Part shown: piece by piece, positions 25,996 to 34,169 of the stretch
Numbering within the stretch: the stretch's first letter is position 1
Layout of the letters: each line of letters starts with the position of its first letter
From: AC-38 sp033856025
GTDB taxonomy: Bacteria; Actinomycetota; Thermoleophilia; Solirubrobacterales; Solirubrobacteraceae
NCBI GenBank assembly: GCA_033856025.1
Contig: JAWVFQ010000034.1
Span: 1 to 64,000, forward strand
Direction: 5' to 3'
Length of the DNA: 64,000 nt
Translations under genes and position numbers: made by a program
The notes under the pieces: generated by a model
Seen by the model: the letters and a program-made list of their open reading frames with translations, nothing else
Told to the model about the DNA's origin: nothing
The model's database searches: none

Positions 25996-26742
25996 GTGGC
26001 GGGCGCGCCTGACATCCGGGTGTCCGACGACCCCGCGGCGGCGGCGGCGGAGTTGGTGGCCGCCCAGGTCCGGCCCGGCGCGCACGTCGCGCTGACCGGC
26101 GGCTCGACGCCGGGCGCGGCTTACGAGAAGCTCGCCGCCACCGCCGGGCTGGACTGGGCCGGGACGACACTGTGGTGGAGCGACGAGCGCTGCGTCCCGC
26201 CCGACGACGAGCGGTCGAACTACCTGCTCGCGCGCCACACGCTGCTCGACCGCCTGACCGAGTCGATCCCCACCGAGGAGCGCATCCTCGGCGAGCTCGG
26301 ACCCGACGGCGGGGCCGACGACTACGCCGAGCGCCTGGGCGCCGCGTACGGGGGCGAGACGATCGCGCTGGACCTGGTGCTGCTGGGGCTGGGGCCGGAC
26401 GGGCACTGCGCGTCGCTGTTCCCGGGCCGCCCCGAGGTCGGCGTGACCGACATCGCCGTGGTGGGCGTGCCCGAGGCCGGCCTGGAGCCGTTCGTCCCCC
26501 GCGTCTCGCTGACGCTCCCAACCATCAACGGCGGGCGCTCGGTGGTGTTCCTGGTCACCGGGGCCGAGAAGGCCGATGCGGTCGCCCGCGCGTTCGGCGG
26601 CACGCCGGACCCGGCCACCCCGGCGTCCCTGGTCGCGCCCGCGTCCGGGCCGCCGATCGTGCTGCTCGACCACGCCGCGGCGGCGCGGCTTCCCGGTCAG
26701 GCTCCGCCCGCGGCGCCGCCTCCTCCCGGGGCGCCGGCGTGA
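25996..26742 (+). CDS. pgl: 6-phosphogluconolactonase
   Basis: 248 aa, hydrolyses 6-phosphogluconolactone. NagB/RpiA-fold signatures: VALTGGSTPGAAYEKL, WWSDERCVPPDDERSNY and LLGLGPDGHCASLFPG. The last 20 residues are a Pro/Ala-rich tail outside the fold. GTG start, 4 bases after opcA; the stop overlaps the GTG of the next gene (GTGA). Confidence 0.95.
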   Translation: MAGAPDIRVSDDPAAAAAELVAAQVRPGAHVALTGGSTPGAAYEKLAATAGLDWAGTTLWWSDERCVPPDDERSNYLLARHTLLDRLTESIPTEERILGELGPDGGADDYAERLGAAYGGETIALDLVLLGLGPDGHCASLFPGRPEVGVTDIAVVGVPEAGLEPFVPRVSLTLPTINGGRSVVFLVTGAEKADAVARAFGGTPDPATPASLVAPASGPPIVLLDHAAAARLPGQAPPAAPPPPGAPA

Positions 26743-27689
26743 GCTACGTCGGCGTCGACGTCGGGGGGACGACCGTCATCGCCGCGACGCTCACGGATGG
26801 GGAGCTTTCCGAGTCGCTCATCGAGCCCACCCGCAAGGAGCGCGGCGACGGGCTCGTCGAGCAGATCGCCTCGGTCGTCGAGACCCAGCGCGACGGCGAC
26901 ACCCGGGCCGTGGGCGTGGGGATCCCCTCGGCGGTCGACTTCGCCACCGGCACGGCGAAGTCGGGCGTCAACGTGCCGCTCCAGGGCGTCCCGCTGCGCA
27001 ACATCCTGACCCAGCGCCTGGGGCTGCCGGTGTTCGTGGACAACGACGCCAACGTGGCCGCTCTGGCCGAGGCCCACCAGGACGGCTCCCTGACCACGCG
27101 CAACCTCGTCATGTTCACGGTGGGGACCGGCGTGGGGGGCGGGCTGGTCCTGGACGGCCGCCTGTACCGGGGCACGACGGGCGCGGGCGCGGAGATGGGC
27201 CACATCCTCATCGGGCTCGACCTGACCGACGGCGCGCCGGCTCCGGCCCCGAGCTTCCCCCAGCCCGGGTCGCTGGAGGCGCTGGCGTCGGGGACGGCGC
27301 TGGACCATCTGGCCCAGGAGGCGGCGCGGGCTCATCCCGACGGCGGGCTGGGCCGGGCGGCGGCGGAGTCGGGACGGGTGACCGGCGTGGACGTGGTCCG
27401 CCTGGCGCAGGAGGGCGACGAGGAGTCGATCGGCCTGCTGCGGGTGCTCGGCGAGCGCCTGGGGATCGGCATCGCCAGCGCGATCAACCTGTTCGACCCC
27501 GAGGAGGTCGTCGTGGGGGGAGGCGTGGCCACGGCGGGCGATCTCCTGCTGGAGCCGGCGCGGCGGGCCGCCGCGGGCTACGTCCTGACCGGGGTGGGGG
27601 AGCGCACGACGATCCGCCTGGCGCGTCACGGCGTGCGGGCGGGCGTCTACGGCGCGGCGCTGCTCGCGGTGCAGGAGCTGGTCCGTTGA
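26739..27689 (+). CDS. ROK-family sugar kinase lacking the zinc motif
   Basis: 316 aa. ATP loop GVDVGGTTVIAATL, catalytic DNDANVAALAEA and VGTGVGGGLVLDG are intact, as is the histidine region GAEMGHILIGL. The C-x-C-x2-x-G-C zinc cluster normally following it is absent: that stretch reads APAPSFPQPGSLEALASG, with no cysteine. Some actinobacterial kinases of this group use glucose with ATP or polyphosphate, so a zinc-free glucokinase feeding Zwf is likely, but substrate is inferred from the operon. It overlaps pgl by 4 bases. Confidence 0.88.
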   Translation: MSYVGVDVGGTTVIAATLTDGELSESLIEPTRKERGDGLVEQIASVVETQRDGDTRAVGVGIPSAVDFATGTAKSGVNVPLQGVPLRNILTQRLGLPVFVDNDANVAALAEAHQDGSLTTRNLVMFTVGTGVGGGLVLDGRLYRGTTGAGAEMGHILIGLDLTDGAPAPAPSFPQPGSLEALASGTALDHLAQEAARAHPDGGLGRAAAESGRVTGVDVVRLAQEGDEESIGLLRVLGERLGIGIASAINLFDPEEVVVGGGVATAGDLLLEPARRAAAGYVLTGVGERTTIRLARHGVRAGVYGAALLAVQELVR

Positions 27690-27719
27690 CCCCTCCGGGT
27701 CGAAGGAGCGCGTGACGAC

Positions 27720-28301
27720 GTGGCGCGCACGGGGGACGACGTCCTCCTGGCCCGGCACGGTCAGACGGAGTGGAGCCTGTCCGGGCAGCACACCGGCACC
27801 ACGGACATCCCGCTCACCGACGCCGGGCGCGAGCAGGCGCTGGCGCTGGCGCGGGCGCTGGCCGGCCGTGAGTTCTCGGTCATCCTGTCCAGCCCGATGG
27901 CCCGCGCGCTGGAGACATGCCGCCTCGCGGGCCTGGGCGACGCCGTCAGCGTGCGCGAGGAGCTGCGTGAGTGGGACTACGGCGAGTACGAGGGGATGAC
28001 CACGGCGCAGATCCAGGCTCGGCGTCCCGGCTGGCACCTGTTCGACGACGGCTGCCCGGGCGGCGAGACGGCCGATGACGTGGGGGCCCGCCTGGACCCG
28101 GTCGTGTCCGAGCTGCGCCAGGCCGGCGGCCACGCGGCCGTGTTCGGCCACGGCCACTGCCTGCGCGTCCTGGCCGCCCGTTGGCTGGAGATGCCCGCCC
28201 GCGCGGGCGCCAGCTTCGCCCTGTCCACCGCCACCCTGAGCGTCCTCGGAGGCGAGCACGACCGCCCCGCTGTATGGGCGTGGAACCAGGCCACGGCGTG
28301 A
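27720..28301 (+). CDS. Histidine phosphatase (phosphoglycerate mutase-like)
   Basis: 193 aa. The phosphohistidine motif LLARHGQTEW is at residues 9-18, with ILSSPMARALETC, the acid region REWDYGEYEGMT and the second histidine in VFGHGHCLRVLAARW. It may dephosphorylate a sugar phosphate or phosphoglycerate; its place between a sugar kinase and rpiA favours a sugar phosphate, but this is inference. AAGGAG lies 11 bases before the GTG start. The stop overlaps rpiA (GTGA). Confidence 0.9.
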   Translation: MARTGDDVLLARHGQTEWSLSGQHTGTTDIPLTDAGREQALALARALAGREFSVILSSPMARALETCRLAGLGDAVSVREELREWDYGEYEGMTTAQIQARRPGWHLFDDGCPGGETADDVGARLDPVVSELRQAGGHAAVFGHGHCLRVLAARWLEMPARAGASFALSTATLSVLGGEHDRPAVWAWNQATA

Positions 28302-28942
28302 GTGCGGACGCGGAGAAGCGGGCGGCGGCCGAGGCGGCGGCGGAGCTGGTCGAGGACGGGATGGTCGTGGGGCTGGGGACGGGCTCCACGGTGGCGTTCC
28401 TGCTTCCGGCGCTGGCCGCCCGCGGGCTGTCGCTGCGCTGCGTCGCCACCTCGCCGCGGACCGAGGAGGGCGCCCGCCGGGCCGGCCTGTCGGTGGAGCC
28501 CTTCGAGGACATCGAGCGGTTCGACGTGGCGATCGACGGCGCCGACCAGATCGCGCCGGACGGCTGGCTCGTCAAGGGCGGCGGGGCCGCCCACACGCGC
28601 GAGAAGGTCGTCGCCGCCGCGGCCGACCGCTTCGTCGTGATTGGCGACGCGTCGAAGGTCGTCGACGCGATCGCGCCGCCCGTCCCGCTCGAGCTGCTGC
28701 GCTACGGCCTGCGCGCGACGCTGCGCGAGATCGGCGACGCCGCGCCCCGCGCGGACACGCCCGCGAGCCCCGACGGCAACGTGATCGCCGACTACACCGG
28801 TCCCGTCGGCGACCCGGCCGACCTCGCCGCCCGCCTGTCCGCGGTGCCCGGCCTCGTCGAGCACGGCCTCTTCCCACCCCCGCTGGTCTCCGACGTCCTG
28901 ATCGGCCACGCCGACGAAGTCGAGCACCGAACCGTCACCTGA
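28298..28942 (+). CDS. rpiA: Ribose-5-phosphate isomerase A
   Basis: 214 aa, interconverts ribulose 5-phosphate and ribose 5-phosphate. RpiA motifs: MVVGLGTGSTVAFLLPAL, IDGADQIAPDGWLVKGGG (the family consensus has IDGADE-D) and AAHTREKVVAAAADRFVVIGD. GTG start inside the stop of the phosphatase gene. Last gene of the operon; a strong hairpin follows. No ribulose-phosphate epimerase gene is in the window, so that step must be encoded elsewhere. Confidence 0.92.
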   Translation: MSADAEKRAAAEAAAELVEDGMVVGLGTGSTVAFLLPALAARGLSLRCVATSPRTEEGARRAGLSVEPFEDIERFDVAIDGADQIAPDGWLVKGGGAAHTREKVVAAAADRFVVIGDASKVVDAIAPPVPLELLRYGLRATLREIGDAAPRADTPASPDGNVIADYTGPVGDPADLAARLSAVPGLVEHGLFPPPLVSDVLIGHADEVEHRTVT

Positions 28943-28951
28943 GTCCACAGC

Positions 28952-28986
28952 GACCAATTAGCCGCGCTATGCGCGGTCAACTGGTC
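28952..28986. terminator. Long hairpin between rpiA and the opposing hydrolase gene
   Basis: Arms GACCAATTAGCCGCGC (28952-28967) and GCGCGGTCAACTGGTC (28971-28986) pair at 13 of 16 positions around loop TAT. It covers the stop codon of the minus-strand gene and follows rpiA by 9 bases, so it may end transcription from both sides. No T-run. Confidence 0.55.
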
Positions 28987-30548
28987 ACGGTGGGCCCGTG
29001 CGCGCCGGGGAGGGGGACGCCGACGGGCGTCCAGGCGCCGTCGCGGCGGATCTGAAGGCGGTAGGTGGCGCGCGGATCCGCGGCCGCGATGAAGCCGAAG
29101 ACGCCGTCCTCGGTGGTCGTTTCTTGGCGAACCGGGCGTCCGTCCGCGGTGATCCGGACCAGCCGGCGGCCGGTGCCGGGCCGCGCCCGGCCCCAGAAGC
29201 GCACGCGGCCCGGCCCGGCGCGCGACGCGGTGAGCGGGTAGGCGAAGGCGCGCATCGCCGGCTTGTCGGTCCCGTCCGGCAGCTCGAGGCCGGATTGGAA
29301 GTCGCCCCAGCGCTCGCGCTCCGTGACGCCCGGCCGCTCGGGCAGGTCGCGGAAGAGGAACTGGGCGAACGAGCGCACGCGGGGGTCGGCCAGCGCGATC
29401 GCCTCCGCCTCGGGCAGCCAGCGTGCCTGCTCGGCCAGGGACACCGGCTGGGTGGGGTCGGGCGGGCTGGTCTCGTAGCCGAACTCCGTCACCCACAGCC
29501 CCAGCCTCGATCGCGTCCGCCCGGCGGCGTGCAGGCGGTCGAGCAGGTCGGCGAGCCGACCCTGGTCGGCCAGGACCGCGGTGTCGGGGTCGGGGTCGCC
29601 GGCGTCCGGCGGGCGGCGCGGGGCGTAGGGGTGGTGGGCCCAGCCGTCTCCCGGCAACGGGCTGAAGCGCGCGCAGTCTCCGTCGCGGAGCGGCCGCAGC
29701 GCCGCGTCCACGCAGGCCAGCTCACGCAGGAACCTCAGCGGCGGGACCTGGTCGGTCCGCGCCGAGGGAGCGCTCGTCCCCAGCGCCGCCGTCCCCCCGA
29801 TGAGAACGACCGCCCGCGGGGCGGCCGCTCGGATCCGCGGCACCGCCGCGTAGACCATCGCCCGATACGCGTCCGCCGACGCCACCTCCCACCCACCCGA
29901 CCCGCCGCCGGAAGGCCGGCCGCCGCCCAATCTCCTCCGGGCGCCCGCCTCGCCGGCGAATTGGCCCGTTCTTCGCCACTGGGGGCGGAGGAACACCTGG
30001 TAGTTGGGCTCGTTCCAGATCGTGTAGGCGGCGGCGCGGTCGCCGTAGCGCCGGGCCACCGCGGCGCTGAAGTCGGCGAAGGCGGCCGGGTCGATCCCGT
30101 CGCGCTGGCGGTCGGGCTCGGGCGACGGACGGGCGACCGCCCAGCGCGGCGCCCAGAAGCCGATGTCGATCGAGACCTCCAGGCCGGCGTCGCGGGCCTC
30201 GTGCACGGCGCGGTCGAGCCTGTCCCACGCGCCCGGGGGATAGGCGCCCGGGTCGGAGGCGTCGAACCGTGGCCGCGCGGCCGACAGCGGCGCCGGGGCG
30301 ATGAACGACCAGTTCGCCGTCACGCGCAGCCAGTCCACCCCGAGGCCGCGCAGCACCCGCACGGTTCGGCGCACCTCGGCCGTGGACCGGTGCAGGACCT
30401 GGGCGTCGTCCTGCACGATCGTGGGCCGCGACGTCGCCGAGCGCGGGGCCTCCTCCTCGCCGCCCGGCCACAGGACCAGCCCGACCGCGAAGGCGCCGCC
30501 CGCGACGAGCAGACCGGTCACCACCACCCACGCGCGGCGCGAGAGCAT
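28977..30548 (-). CDS. Membrane-anchored clan GH-A-like glycoside hydrolase
   Basis: 523 aa. An N-terminal hydrophobic anchor (about residues 8-28) is followed by a TIM-barrel-like domain with DWLRVTANWSFI, the acid/base motif TIWNEPN and the likely nucleophile in GLWVTEFGYETSP, typical of GH5/GH39-type retaining enzymes. A C-terminal domain of about 90 residues is beta-rich. Between the acid/base and the next helix is an unusual Gly/Arg-rich insert (GARRRLGGGRPSGGGSGG). The ATG at 30548 follows TACGCT by 9 bases. Substrate unknown. Confidence 0.8.
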   Translation of the reverse strand: MLSRRAWVVVTGLLVAGGAFAVGLVLWPGGEEEAPRSATSRPTIVQDDAQVLHRSTAEVRRTVRVLRGLGVDWLRVTANWSFIAPAPLSAARPRFDASDPGAYPPGAWDRLDRAVHEARDAGLEVSIDIGFWAPRWAVARPSPEPDRQRDGIDPAAFADFSAAVARRYGDRAAAYTIWNEPNYQVFLRPQWRRTGQFAGEAGARRRLGGGRPSGGGSGGWEVASADAYRAMVYAAVPRIRAAAPRAVVLIGGTAALGTSAPSARTDQVPPLRFLRELACVDAALRPLRDGDCARFSPLPGDGWAHHPYAPRRPPDAGDPDPDTAVLADQGRLADLLDRLHAAGRTRSRLGLWVTEFGYETSPPDPTQPVSLAEQARWLPEAEAIALADPRVRSFAQFLFRDLPERPGVTERERWGDFQSGLELPDGTDKPAMRAFAYPLTASRAGPGRVRFWGRARPGTGRRLVRITADGRPVRQETTTEDGVFGFIAAADPRATYRLQIRRDGAWTPVGVPLPGAHGPTVTS

Positions 30549-30557
30549 CGGCCGCGG

Positions 30558-30563
30558 AGCGTA
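30558..30563 (-). promoter_or_regulatory. -10 element TACGCT (minus strand)
   Basis: TACGCT ends 9 bases before the ATG at 30548. Confidence 0.4.
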
Positions 30564-30612
30564 GAGGCCACGCCGCGCCTCCGCCGCGGGCACGGACCGA
30601 CCCGTTAACGCA

Positions 30613-30648
30613 CCACGGGGCGGATCTTTTTGTCGATCCGCCCCGTGG
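30613..30648. repeat. Perfect 14-bp inverted repeat with T-rich loop
   Basis: CCACGGGGCGGATC (30613-30626) and GATCCGCCCCGTGG (30635-30648) are exact complements around TTTTTGTC. It sits in the 256-base gap between two divergent genes, where no terminator is expected, so an operator, an attenuator of an upstream transcript or an element remnant are all possible. I see nothing else recognisable in this gap. Confidence 0.7.
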
Positions 30649-30804
30649 CGCTGATGGAATGTGATGCGGTTTGGCCCACGAGCAGTTTCGACCCGGGGCG
30701 GCACCCGACCCATCCACCCGGCGGACGATTGGGTGTCGACCTCGCATCCTTCGTTTGCACGTCATCAATCTGCGGTGGCGAGTCCCCGTGCTAGAAACCG
30801 GGCC

Positions 30805-31452
30805 GTGAGCAAGGGACACGAGCGCACGGGAGTCGTCGTGGCCGACGACCATCCTCTCTACCGGCGTGCGGTCACCGAGGCGATCAAGTCCCGCGCCGAC
30901 CTGGAGTTCGTGGCCGAGGCGGGCGACGGCCGGGCGGTCCTGGAGATCATCCGCGCCGAGCAGCCCGACGTGGCGCTGCTGGACATCCGCATGCCCGAGC
31001 TCGACGGCCTGGAGGTCCTCAACGCGGTGGTGCGCGACAACCTGCCCACGCGCATCGTCTTCCTGACCGCCCACGTCGACAGCGCCAGCGCCTACGCCGC
31101 CGTTGGCGCCGGCGCGGCGGGCTACCTGGCCAAGGAGGCCAGCGCGGAGACCATCTGCGACGCGATCGCCGCGGTGTCGCGCGGCGAGACGGTCCTGGCG
31201 CCCGAGGTGCAGGCAGGGATCGCGCGCGAGATCCGGCTGCGCTCCGGTGAGGAGCGCCCCGTGCTGACCGGCCGCGAACGCGAGATCCTCGCCCTGACCG
31301 CCGACGGGCACTCCGCACCCGACATCGCGGAGAAGCTGACGCTGAGCCCGACCACCGTGCGCACGCACCTGCAGCACCTCTACGACAAGCTCGGCGTGTC
31401 CGACCGCGCCGCCGCGGTCGCCGAGGCCATGCGCCGCGGGCTGCTCGAGTAG
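30805..31452 (+). CDS. NarL/FixJ-family response regulator
   Basis: 215 aa. Receiver domain with VVVADDHPLYRRAV, phospho-acceptor Asp60 in DVALLDIRMPELDGLEV, and the lysine in GYLAKEAS. C-terminal LuxR-type helix-turn-helix: LTGREREILALTADGHSAPDIAEKLTLSPTTVRTHLQHLYDKLG. The partner kinase is the next gene on the opposite strand, tail to tail with 6 bases between. The GTG start at 30805 is preceded by TAGAAA, an imperfect -10; upstream in-frame codons would add a non-homologous tail. Confidence 0.95.
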   Translation: MSKGHERTGVVVADDHPLYRRAVTEAIKSRADLEFVAEAGDGRAVLEIIRAEQPDVALLDIRMPELDGLEVLNAVVRDNLPTRIVFLTAHVDSASAYAAVGAGAAGYLAKEASAETICDAIAAVSRGETVLAPEVQAGIAREIRLRSGEERPVLTGREREILALTADGHSAPDIAEKLTLSPTTVRTHLQHLYDKLGVSDRAAAVAEAMRRGLLE

Positions 31453-31458
31453 CCGCCC

Positions 31459-33009
31459 TCAGCCGGGAACGAAGAACTCGACGGTCGTGCCCCGGCCGGG
31501 TTCGCTCTCCAGGCGCCACCACCCGCCCGCCGCCTCGGCGCGCTCGCGCATCGTCCGCAGACCCATGTGGCCGGGCCTCGGCGACGCCGTCGCCGTGTCG
31601 AACCCCCGCCCGTCGTCCTGCACCCGGACCCGCACGCCGCCGTCCTGGGACGCCAGGGTGACGTCGATGTGACCGGCCTGCGCGTGCTTGGCCGCGTTGT
31701 TGACCGCCTCGATGGCGATCCGGTAGGCCAGCGCGCGTGGCTGCCCGGCAAGCTCGCCGTCCAGCTCGCTGCGCAGCGACGCCTCCGGCCCCCACACCCG
31801 TCCGACCTCCTCCACGTACTGGGTGAGCGCCACGGCCAGCCCGGACGTCTCCAGCGCCGGCGGGTTGAGCTGGAACATCAGGTGGCGCAGCCGGGTCACC
31901 GCCGCCCGGGCCGACTCGCGCGCCTCCGCCATCCGTCCGCGCAGCCCGTCGTCGGTCAGCTTCGCCTCGAGCATCTCCAGGCGCAGGAGCAGCGCGGCCA
32001 GGGCCTGGATCGAGTCGTCGTGGATGTCCTCGGCGATGCGCTGGCGCTCCGCGTCCTCGGCGGCCACCAGCTCGGACAGCAGCCGGCGGCGCTCGTCGCC
32101 GGAGCGCTCGGTCTCCGCCTCGCGGTCGGCGACCGCGCCGCGCAGCGGCCGGGCGACCAGCAGGTCGGCGAGCAGGAACACCAGACCGACCGCCAGCAGC
32201 GCGACCAGACCGAGCACGATCAGGGTGCGACGCAGGGCCCGGTCGGCCGGCGCCGTCAGGTCGGCCCGCGGCAGGCCCGTCGCCACGACGAGTGCCCCGG
32301 CCGCGGGGCGGTCGAAGCCGTAGATCCGCCGGACCCCGTCCAGGCCGGCCACGTCGGCGTCGCGCGCGCCCGTCCGCGCGGCCCGCCCCAGGGGCGTGCC
32401 CGACACGGAGCGCCCGAGCGTGCCCGGCAGCGCCGGATGGCGCGCCAGCAGCACGCCGCCGCGTGCCAGCAGGACCAGCGACGCCTGACGCGGCAGGCCC
32501 GCGGATGCGCCCAGGCGGTCGAACACCCGCAGGTCCAGGACCGCCGCCACCGCGCCGCCGCCCGGCCGCGGGACCGCCACCACCAGCCGGGGCCGGCCGC
32601 CCCGCGCGTCCACTCCGACGGCGCCGCGCCGCCCCGGCCGCAGCGCCCGGAACCACGCGGTCCCGGCGACCGATCCCGCCGGCACCCCGGCCGCGCAGCG
32701 CAGCCGCCCGTCCGGCCCCGCGACGAGGAGACCGCGCGCGCCGCCGCCGCGCCGCAGCTCGACGCGCAGCGCCCGCGCGCAGCCGGCCGCGTCCGCGGGC
32801 GGCGTGAGCGATCGCAGGCGCTCCGTCGTGGAGTCCACGCGCTGGTCCACCCACCCGCCGGCCAGCCGGGCCAGCGCGCGCACGTCGCCGCGCGCCTGGT
32901 CCAGCGAGGCCTCGCGCGTCTGGCGGGCGTTGACGAACGCCACGACCAGCAGCGGGACCAGCGGGACCAGGGTCATCGCGAGCAGCCGGATCCGCAGGGC
33001 CCCGATCAT
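31459..33009 (-). CDS. Sensor histidine kinase, NarX/DegS (HisKA_3) type
   Basis: 516 aa membrane kinase. TM1 about residues 8-26, a large extracytoplasmic Cache-like region (27-260), TM2 about 262-284, then the dimerisation/phospho-acceptor helix ERQRIAEDIHDDSIQALAAL with His330. The C-terminal ATPase domain shows EAVNNAAKHAQA (N box), DDGRGFD (G1) and GHMGLRTMRERAEAAGG. It pairs with the response regulator encoded convergently. Its ligand is not evident; the start is head to head with an M20 peptidase gene only 20 bases away. Confidence 0.94.
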   Translation of the reverse strand: MIGALRIRLLAMTLVPLVPLLVVAFVNARQTREASLDQARGDVRALARLAGGWVDQRVDSTTERLRSLTPPADAAGCARALRVELRRGGGARGLLVAGPDGRLRCAAGVPAGSVAGTAWFRALRPGRRGAVGVDARGGRPRLVVAVPRPGGGAVAAVLDLRVFDRLGASAGLPRQASLVLLARGGVLLARHPALPGTLGRSVSGTPLGRAARTGARDADVAGLDGVRRIYGFDRPAAGALVVATGLPRADLTAPADRALRRTLIVLGLVALLAVGLVFLLADLLVARPLRGAVADREAETERSGDERRRLLSELVAAEDAERQRIAEDIHDDSIQALAALLLRLEMLEAKLTDDGLRGRMAEARESARAAVTRLRHLMFQLNPPALETSGLAVALTQYVEEVGRVWGPEASLRSELDGELAGQPRALAYRIAIEAVNNAAKHAQAGHIDVTLASQDGGVRVRVQDDGRGFDTATASPRPGHMGLRTMRERAEAAGGWWRLESEPGRGTTVEFFVPG

Positions 33010-33017
33010 CAGGACCG

Positions 33018-33023
33018 TAGTAT
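33018..33023 (+). promoter_or_regulatory. -10 element TAGTAT in a 20-base divergent gap
   Basis: TAGTAT ends 6 bases before the GTG at 33030. The same bases read ATACTA on the other strand, close to the kinase start at 33009, so both genes must fire from overlapping sites. Confidence 0.55.
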
Positions 33024-33029
33024 CGACCC

Positions 33030-34169
33030 GTGCACGGCTCGACCTGGGTGAGCGAGGCGGCGGAGCGGATCGCCGCCCGGGCCGAGCGGGAGCTGGAGGC
33101 GCTCGTGGCCGTGTCCTCGCCCTCCGGCGACCGGCACGGCGCGGAGGAGGCGCTGGCGGTGTGCGCGGCCCTGCTACCCGACGGCGTGGAGGTCGAGCGG
33201 CCCGACTGCTCGTCGCCCGGCCACGCGCCCGACCTGCTGGCGCGGCTGCGCGGGACGGGGACCGGCCGCGTGCTTCTGCTCGGCCACGTGGACACGGTGG
33301 TCGCGCACTCCGAGCACCGGTCGCTGACCCGCGAGGGCGAGCGCCTGGCCGGCTCGGGGACCGTGGACATGAAGGGCGGCGTCGTGCTGGCGCTGGGCGT
33401 GCTGCGCCGCCTGGCCGAGGAGCCCGCCCGCTACGCGCAGGCCGCGCTGCTGCTGGTGTGCGACGAGGAGTGGCGCACCGCTCCGTTCGCCCACGCCGAG
33501 CGCTTCCGCGGCTGGGACGCCTGCCTGTGCTTCGAGGCCGGCCAGCAGGCGCCCGGGGGCGCCGAGGGCGTGATCGTCAAGCGCAAGGCGGCGGGGACGC
33601 TGAAGGTCACGGCGACCGGCGCCTCCGCGCACTCGGGCTCCGCGCCCGACCGGGGCCGCAACGCGCTGCTGGCGCTCGCGCGCGCCGCCGAGGCGGTGGC
33701 CGCGCTGCACGCGCCCGACGGCCCCGACCGGCTCACCGCGGTCCCGACCGTCATGCGCAGCGGGGACGCGTTCAACGTCGTCCCCGCCGAGGGCGAGCTG
33801 TTCTGCGACCTGCGCGCCGACGACGCCGCCGCGTTCCAGGCCGCCCTGCGTGCCCTGCCGCCCGAGGTCGGCGGCGCCACCCTGCACGGCGAGCTCGTGC
33901 GGGTGTGGCCCGGGATGGACAGCCGCGAGCCGACCGCGCCGCTGCTGGCCGCGGCGAGCGAGCTGCTGGGACGCCCGGTCGTGGCCACCGCCCGCGGTGG
34001 CGCGAGCGACGCCAGCCACGTGGCGGGGGTGATCCCCGTGACGGTGGACGGGCTCGGGCCGCGCGGCGGTGGCGCCCACTCCCCGTCCGAGCACGTGCTC
34101 ACGCCTACGCTGCGCCAGCGGGCGGAGGTGGCGCTCGCCGTGACCGCCGCCGTGCTCGCAGCGCGCTGA
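33030..34169 (+). CDS. M20-family metallopeptidase (carboxypeptidase G2-like)
   Basis: 379 aa zinc peptidase, no signal peptide. First metal ligands in LLLGHVDTVV; bridging aspartate in GSGTVDMKGGVVLAL; DEEWRTAPF holds the catalytic glutamate; the dimerisation-domain segment GASAHSGSAPDRGRNAL follows, and the last ligand is in GGGAHSPSEHV. Similar enzymes cleave C-terminal glutamate or acylated amino acids. The last 65 bases overlap the opposing PAP2 gene. Confidence 0.92.
   Translation: MHGSTWVSEAAERIAARAERELEALVAVSSPSGDRHGAEEALAVCAALLPDGVEVERPDCSSPGHAPDLLARLRGTGTGRVLLLGHVDTVVAHSEHRSLTREGERLAGSGTVDMKGGVVLALGVLRRLAEEPARYAQAALLLVCDEEWRTAPFAHAERFRGWDACLCFEAGQQAPGGAEGVIVKRKAAGTLKVTATGASAHSGSAPDRGRNALLALARAAEAVAALHAPDGPDRLTAVPTVMRSGDAFNVVPAEGELFCDLRADDAAAFQAALRALPPEVGGATLHGELVRVWPGMDSREPTAPLLAAASELLGRPVVATARGGASDASHVAGVIPVTVDGLGPRGGGAHSPSEHVLTPTLRQRAEVALAVTAAVLAAR

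Noticed and set aside
26739..27689. The zinc-free ROK kinase as a pseudogene
   Set aside because: The frame is intact and the ATP, catalytic and phosphate motifs are all kept; only the structural cluster differs.
27712..27999. A GTG start at 27712 with better spacing from AAGGAG, giving a different frame
   Set aside because: That frame ends early and has no homology; the histidine phosphatase frame from 27720 has the full motif set.
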